From JAAXKN01 sp050259615 (GTDB lineage: Bacteria; Bacteroidota; Ignavibacteria; Ignavibacteriales; SURF-24), in contig JBLNAZ010000184.1 in assembly GCA_050259615.1 (NCBI GenBank), forward strand, positions 1 through 17,731: a stretch of DNA of 17,731 bases. Reading direction: 5' to 3'. The number at the start of each line of letters is the position of its first letter. Position 1 is the stretch's first letter. Both the position numbers and the translations under genes were made by a program. The notes under the pieces are model-generated. The model saw only the letters and a list, made by a program, of their open reading frames with translations. It ran no database searches and was not told the DNA's origin. Of the stretch, positions 15,162 through 17,731 are shown piece by piece.

Positions 15162-17138
15162 ATGTTTGAAAAAGAAATTAAGTTTATTTACGACTTCAGC
15201 ATAAACGAAGTCAGGCGCCTGGGCTCTTTTTTTACTTATGAGGAATTGTCTTCTGTTGACCTACATCCGGCAATATTAAAGTACATTTCGGCAGAGCTGG
15301 ATTATCTGATATATGAGGACAGATACAAGCTGCTCAGCAACTCCAATTTTGATTATTCCGGCAGCAGGATTGCAGAGTATTTTACACTGATCGGAGAGGA
15401 AATAAAGAAATCAAAAAGATTCTCCTTCGACTATGTGGATAATCTCATTCTGCACGCAATTTCCTTTAATGTCAACTTTCTGGCACAGCCTAAGTGGGCT
15501 TTGACAAAGCTGATCTTTGAAAAAGAAGATGTAGTTAAAACTTCCGAACTAAGACAGATTATTAATTACATTTATTTCCACGAGTATATTAAGGCTATTA
15601 TTGAAAAATATCTCCTGAAGAAAAACCTTCAGATGATAAGCCGCGCTGAATTTGAAACTATACTGGATAAATTGGATCAGGAAATTCTGGCAGGAGATTC
15701 GTCAAAGGTTTTTAACCTGGTACTGCATTCAATAGGTGAGTTTTTTAATATCGGAAGTGTTCTGAAAAGCAAAATTCCGCTGACTCCATTTAAGTTATAC
15801 CTGAAAGAAAAGAAAATGCAAGGCTATGTGGTCAGGCTTGAAAGCTCCTTTAAGGGCGACTTGAGACAGTCCTTCGATATTGTTGAAGTGCAGAACGTTC
15901 TCTTCCCGGCAGAAGTAAAAAAGGCACCGGAACAGAAACCCGCTGCACAGAAAACACATGGAAAAAAGCCTGCAGAAGTAAAACCGGCTGACTTAAAACC
16001 CGTAGAGCAGAAACAAAACAGGCAAAAACCGGCAGAACAGAAGCCCGAAGAACAGAAAACGGAAATTCTGAAACCTGAGCCGCAGAATAGAGAAAATTAT
16101 CTGGACAGAATAGTTAAACAGGAAAAACCGGCATCATTTTTCAGTTTCGGAAAATCAAAGGAGTCTGAACCTGAAAATGAGGAGCATGAAAAAGAAAAAG
16201 AGACTTTTGAGCCGGCAGAAAGCCCGGAGGAGAAAGAATCACCATCCGGCTTAGATAATAAGGTCTCAGAGCAGGAAACTGATTTTGATACTTTGCTTAA
16301 TGACGACACCCCTGAAACCAGGGAAACTTTGGAGCCGGAAAGCGTTGAAATGGAATTTTCTGAAGAGGAAAAGACGTTTGATGAACTGGAATTCGAAGTA
16401 GTGGAGGAAGCTGCTGAGGAAAATATTCCAGTGGAGAATATTTCTGAAGAAAAAGTCCCTGAAGAAAAAGTCCCTGAAGAAATTGTCACTGAAGAAATTG
16501 TCCCTGAAAAGATTATTCCTGAAGAGATTGTTCCTGAGGCAAATGCTTCTGAAGAAGAGGAAGCTGAAGAGAAGGAAAATATCTTCAGCGGAATTAACAT
16601 TGATAATATAGATCTGGATAACATAGATTCCAGCAGTCTGCTGGAGAGTGATGAGGCAGTAGAAAGCGGCAATTCCGGCTTCCTTTCGAGGTTTTTGAAA
16701 AAAGGCAGCCGTAACCCGGGAAGCAGAAAAACAGAGGAAGCTGTAATAAATAAACTGGGAAATGAAGATCCGGAACCAGGAATAAACTTTGATGCAGAGA
16801 TAAACATTGAGGAAGATGCAGCTTCAGAAGAGATAAAAGAAGAAGAAAATACGGCGGCGGACAGCGGCATTGAGGGTGAGAATAACTTCAGCCGTGTATT
16901 TGCAGTAATTTCAGAAGTATTTTCAAAAAGAGAACAGCAGAAAATTATTTCTGAAATATTTGCGAATAGACCTGAAAAATTCGCCGGGACTGTTTATAAT
17001 GTAATAACTGAGGCCCGTGATGTTTATGACGCTCAAAGGCTGATTGACACAGTACTCAGATCAAATAAAATTGATCTGTCCTCAAAATGGGCCAAGGTAT
17101 TTAAGAAAAATATTCAACAATATTTCAACCAAGATTAA
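15162..17138 (+). CDS. Large acidic protein of unknown function with pentapeptide-period repeats, upstream of obgE
   Basis: I do not recognise this 658-residue protein. Four regions are visible. Residues 1-250 look like a folded, mostly helical domain rich in Phe, Tyr, Ile and Leu. Residues 250-310 are a Lys/Pro/Gln linker of degenerate KPAEQKP units. Residues 310-570 are strongly acidic low complexity (Glu-rich, with VPEEI repeats and DNIDLDNIDSS). Residues 575-658 look folded again (FSRVFAVISEVFSKREQQKI). There is no signal peptide or membrane helix, so it is probably cytosolic, with two domains joined by a long disordered tether. The start has AAGGTAA upstream. It ends 3 nt before obgE, suggesting co-expression with the ribosome-assembly GTPase; function from this context is inference only. 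Confidence 0.8.
   Translation: MFEKEIKFIYDFSINEVRRLGSFFTYEELSSVDLHPAILKYISAELDYLIYEDRYKLLSNSNFDYSGSRIAEYFTLIGEEIKKSKRFSFDYVDNLILHAISFNVNFLAQPKWALTKLIFEKEDVVKTSELRQIINYIYFHEYIKAIIEKYLLKKNLQMISRAEFETILDKLDQEILAGDSSKVFNLVLHSIGEFFNIGSVLKSKIPLTPFKLYLKEKKMQGYVVRLESSFKGDLRQSFDIVEVQNVLFPAEVKKAPEQKPAAQKTHGKKPAEVKPADLKPVEQKQNRQKPAEQKPEEQKTEILKPEPQNRENYLDRIVKQEKPASFFSFGKSKESEPENEEHEKEKETFEPAESPEEKESPSGLDNKVSEQETDFDTLLNDDTPETRETLEPESVEMEFSEEEKTFDELEFEVVEEAAEENIPVENISEEKVPEEKVPEEIVTEEIVPEKIIPEEIVPEANASEEEEAEEKENIFSGINIDNIDLDNIDSSSLLESDEAVESGNSGFLSRFLKKGSRNPGSRKTEEAVINKLGNEDPEPGINFDAEINIEEDAASEEIKEEENTAADSGIEGENNFSRVFAVISEVFSKREQQKIISEIFANRPEKFAGTVYNVITEARDVYDAQRLIDTVLRSNKIDLSSKWAKVFKKNIQQYFNQD
16413..16547 (+). 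repeat. 15-nt tandem repeat inside the acidic protein
   Basis: Nine in-frame units of five codons run without gaps from 16413 to 16547. The peptide consensus is roughly (P/S/T)EE(I/K)(V/I). The central copies are closest at DNA level (CCTGAAGAAAAAGTC repeated, then CCTGAAGAAATTGTC variants), pointing to recent unit duplication. Because the unit is 15 nt, copy changes keep the frame and only alter tether length. Confidence 0.85.
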
Positions 17139-17141
17139 AAT

Positions 17142-17731
17142 ATGTTTATTGATTACGCGGAAGTAGAAATAAAAGCAGGCCACGGTGGAATCGGGATGAT
17201 TTCTTTCAGAAGGGAAAAATACGTTCCTAAAGGCGGCCCTTCGGGCGGAGACGGCGGCAAGGGAGGCGACGTAATTGTACGTGCCCACCATAATCTCCAC
17301 ACACTGCTCGATTTCAGGTATAAAAGGCATTATTCGGCTGAAGACGGTGAAAAGGGAGGAAACTCCCTTAAAGACGGCAGAAACGGAAAGGATGTTGAAA
17401 TACAGGTGCCTGTTGGAACCATGATTAAGGATAAAGAAACCGGACGGGTTCTTGCCGACCTGGATCATGACGGGAAAAGCGTTATTATTGCAAAAGGCGG
17501 AATTGGCGGCAGAGGCAACAGCAAGTTTGCCACTCCTACAAACCAGACTCCGCGCCATGCTGAAGGCGGAAGGCCCGGAGAAGAGATGTCTATAGCACTG
17601 GAACTTAAGCTTATTGCCGACGTTGGGCTTGTCGGGTTCCCGAATGCAGGCAAATCCACCCTTATATCGGTCATTTCTGCGGCTAAGCCAAAGATAGCCG
17701 ATTATCCTTTCACTACACTTGAGCCTAATCT
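17142..17731 (+). CDS. obgE: Obg/CgtA family GTPase, N-terminal part (3' end outside window)
   Basis: The frame is open from ATG 17142 to the window end (196 codons plus two bases). The first 157 residues are the glycine-rich Obg fold: FIDYAEVEIKAGHGG, SFRREKYVPKGGP, GGDGGKGGD, and later GGIGGRGNSKFATPTNQ. The GTPase domain starts with the G1 loop GFPNAGKST (165-173) and the switch region YPFTTLEPN at the end of the window. Obg proteins bind GTP and act in 50S ribosome assembly and stress signalling. The start lies 3 nt after the stop of the acidic protein and lacks a strong ribosome site, so translation is probably coupled. Confidence 0.97.
   Translation, partial: MFIDYAEVEIKAGHGGIGMISFRREKYVPKGGPSGGDGGKGGDVIVRAHHNLHTLLDFRYKRHYSAEDGEKGGNSLKDGRNGKDVEIQVPVGTMIKDKETGRVLADLDHDGKSVIIAKGGIGGRGNSKFATPTNQTPRHAEGGRPGEEMSIALELKLIADVGLVGFPNAGKSTLISVISAAKPKIADYPFTTLEPN

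Noticed and set aside
16413..16547. Tandem repeats as a possible CRISPR or mobile element
   Set aside because: Units are contiguous 15-mers in frame with no spacers, so this is a low-complexity protein repeat.
16097..16870. 257-residue open frame on the minus strand
   Set aside because: It is the Ser-rich mirror of the Glu-rich coding strand (GAA/GAG read as TTC/CTC), with no ribosome site or domain.

Overview
The window looks like chromosomal housekeeping DNA from a Gram-negative bacterium of the Bacteroidota/Chlorobiota/Ignavibacteriota type. This is inferred from a TonB-dependent outer-membrane receptor, a five-helix di-haem cytochrome b in sdhC-A-B order, a long periplasmic tail-specific protease, moderate G+C content with AT-rich gaps, and frequent AGG/AGA arginine codons. 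I see no phage, insertion sequence, CRISPR array, rRNA or tRNA.

Layout from left to right. (1) The C-terminal part of a membrane-embedded spermidine-synthase-like protein, closed by a clear intrinsic terminator (859-892). (2) A vitamin B12 block: a well-conserved cobalamin riboswitch (950-1134), a BtuB-like TonB receptor whose start is at 1281, and a CobO/BtuR-type corrinoid adenosyltransferase. (3) Facing it, with only 4 nt between the stop codons, an ATP-grasp ligase of the D-Ala-D-Ala ligase fold. Divergent from this is a cytosolic C39/papain-like protein with an intact Gln-Cys-His-Asp set. (4) A decayed C-terminal piece of an isochorismatase-family hydrolase, closed by a bidirectional terminator, then two minus-strand genes: a serine hydrolase (GFSQG) and a seven-iron-type ferredoxin. 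(5) A second coding relic on the minus strand (7476-7649), squeezed between the ferredoxin and a CNNM/CBS/CorC membrane protein. (6) A Prc/Tsp tail-specific protease. (7) A translationally coupled sdhC-sdhA-sdhB operon (succinate dehydrogenase or fumarate reductase) with its own terminator. (8) A large acidic protein of unknown function containing a 15-nt tandem repeat, followed after 3 nt by the start of obgE, which runs off the window.

Working together: the riboswitch should shut down B12 uptake when cobalamin is plentiful, and the adenosyltransferase next to the receptor converts imported corrinoid to the adenosyl form. The three Sdh subunits form one respiratory complex. The most interesting parts are not in the well-known genes. 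They are the ATP-grasp/C39 pair with an unusually long open, AT-rich spacer, two relics of dead genes, a possible Shine-Dalgarno-masking element in the B12 leader, and the acidic repeat protein tied to obgE. I did not find a convincing new multi-gene system; the ATP-grasp/C39 pair is the best candidate for one.
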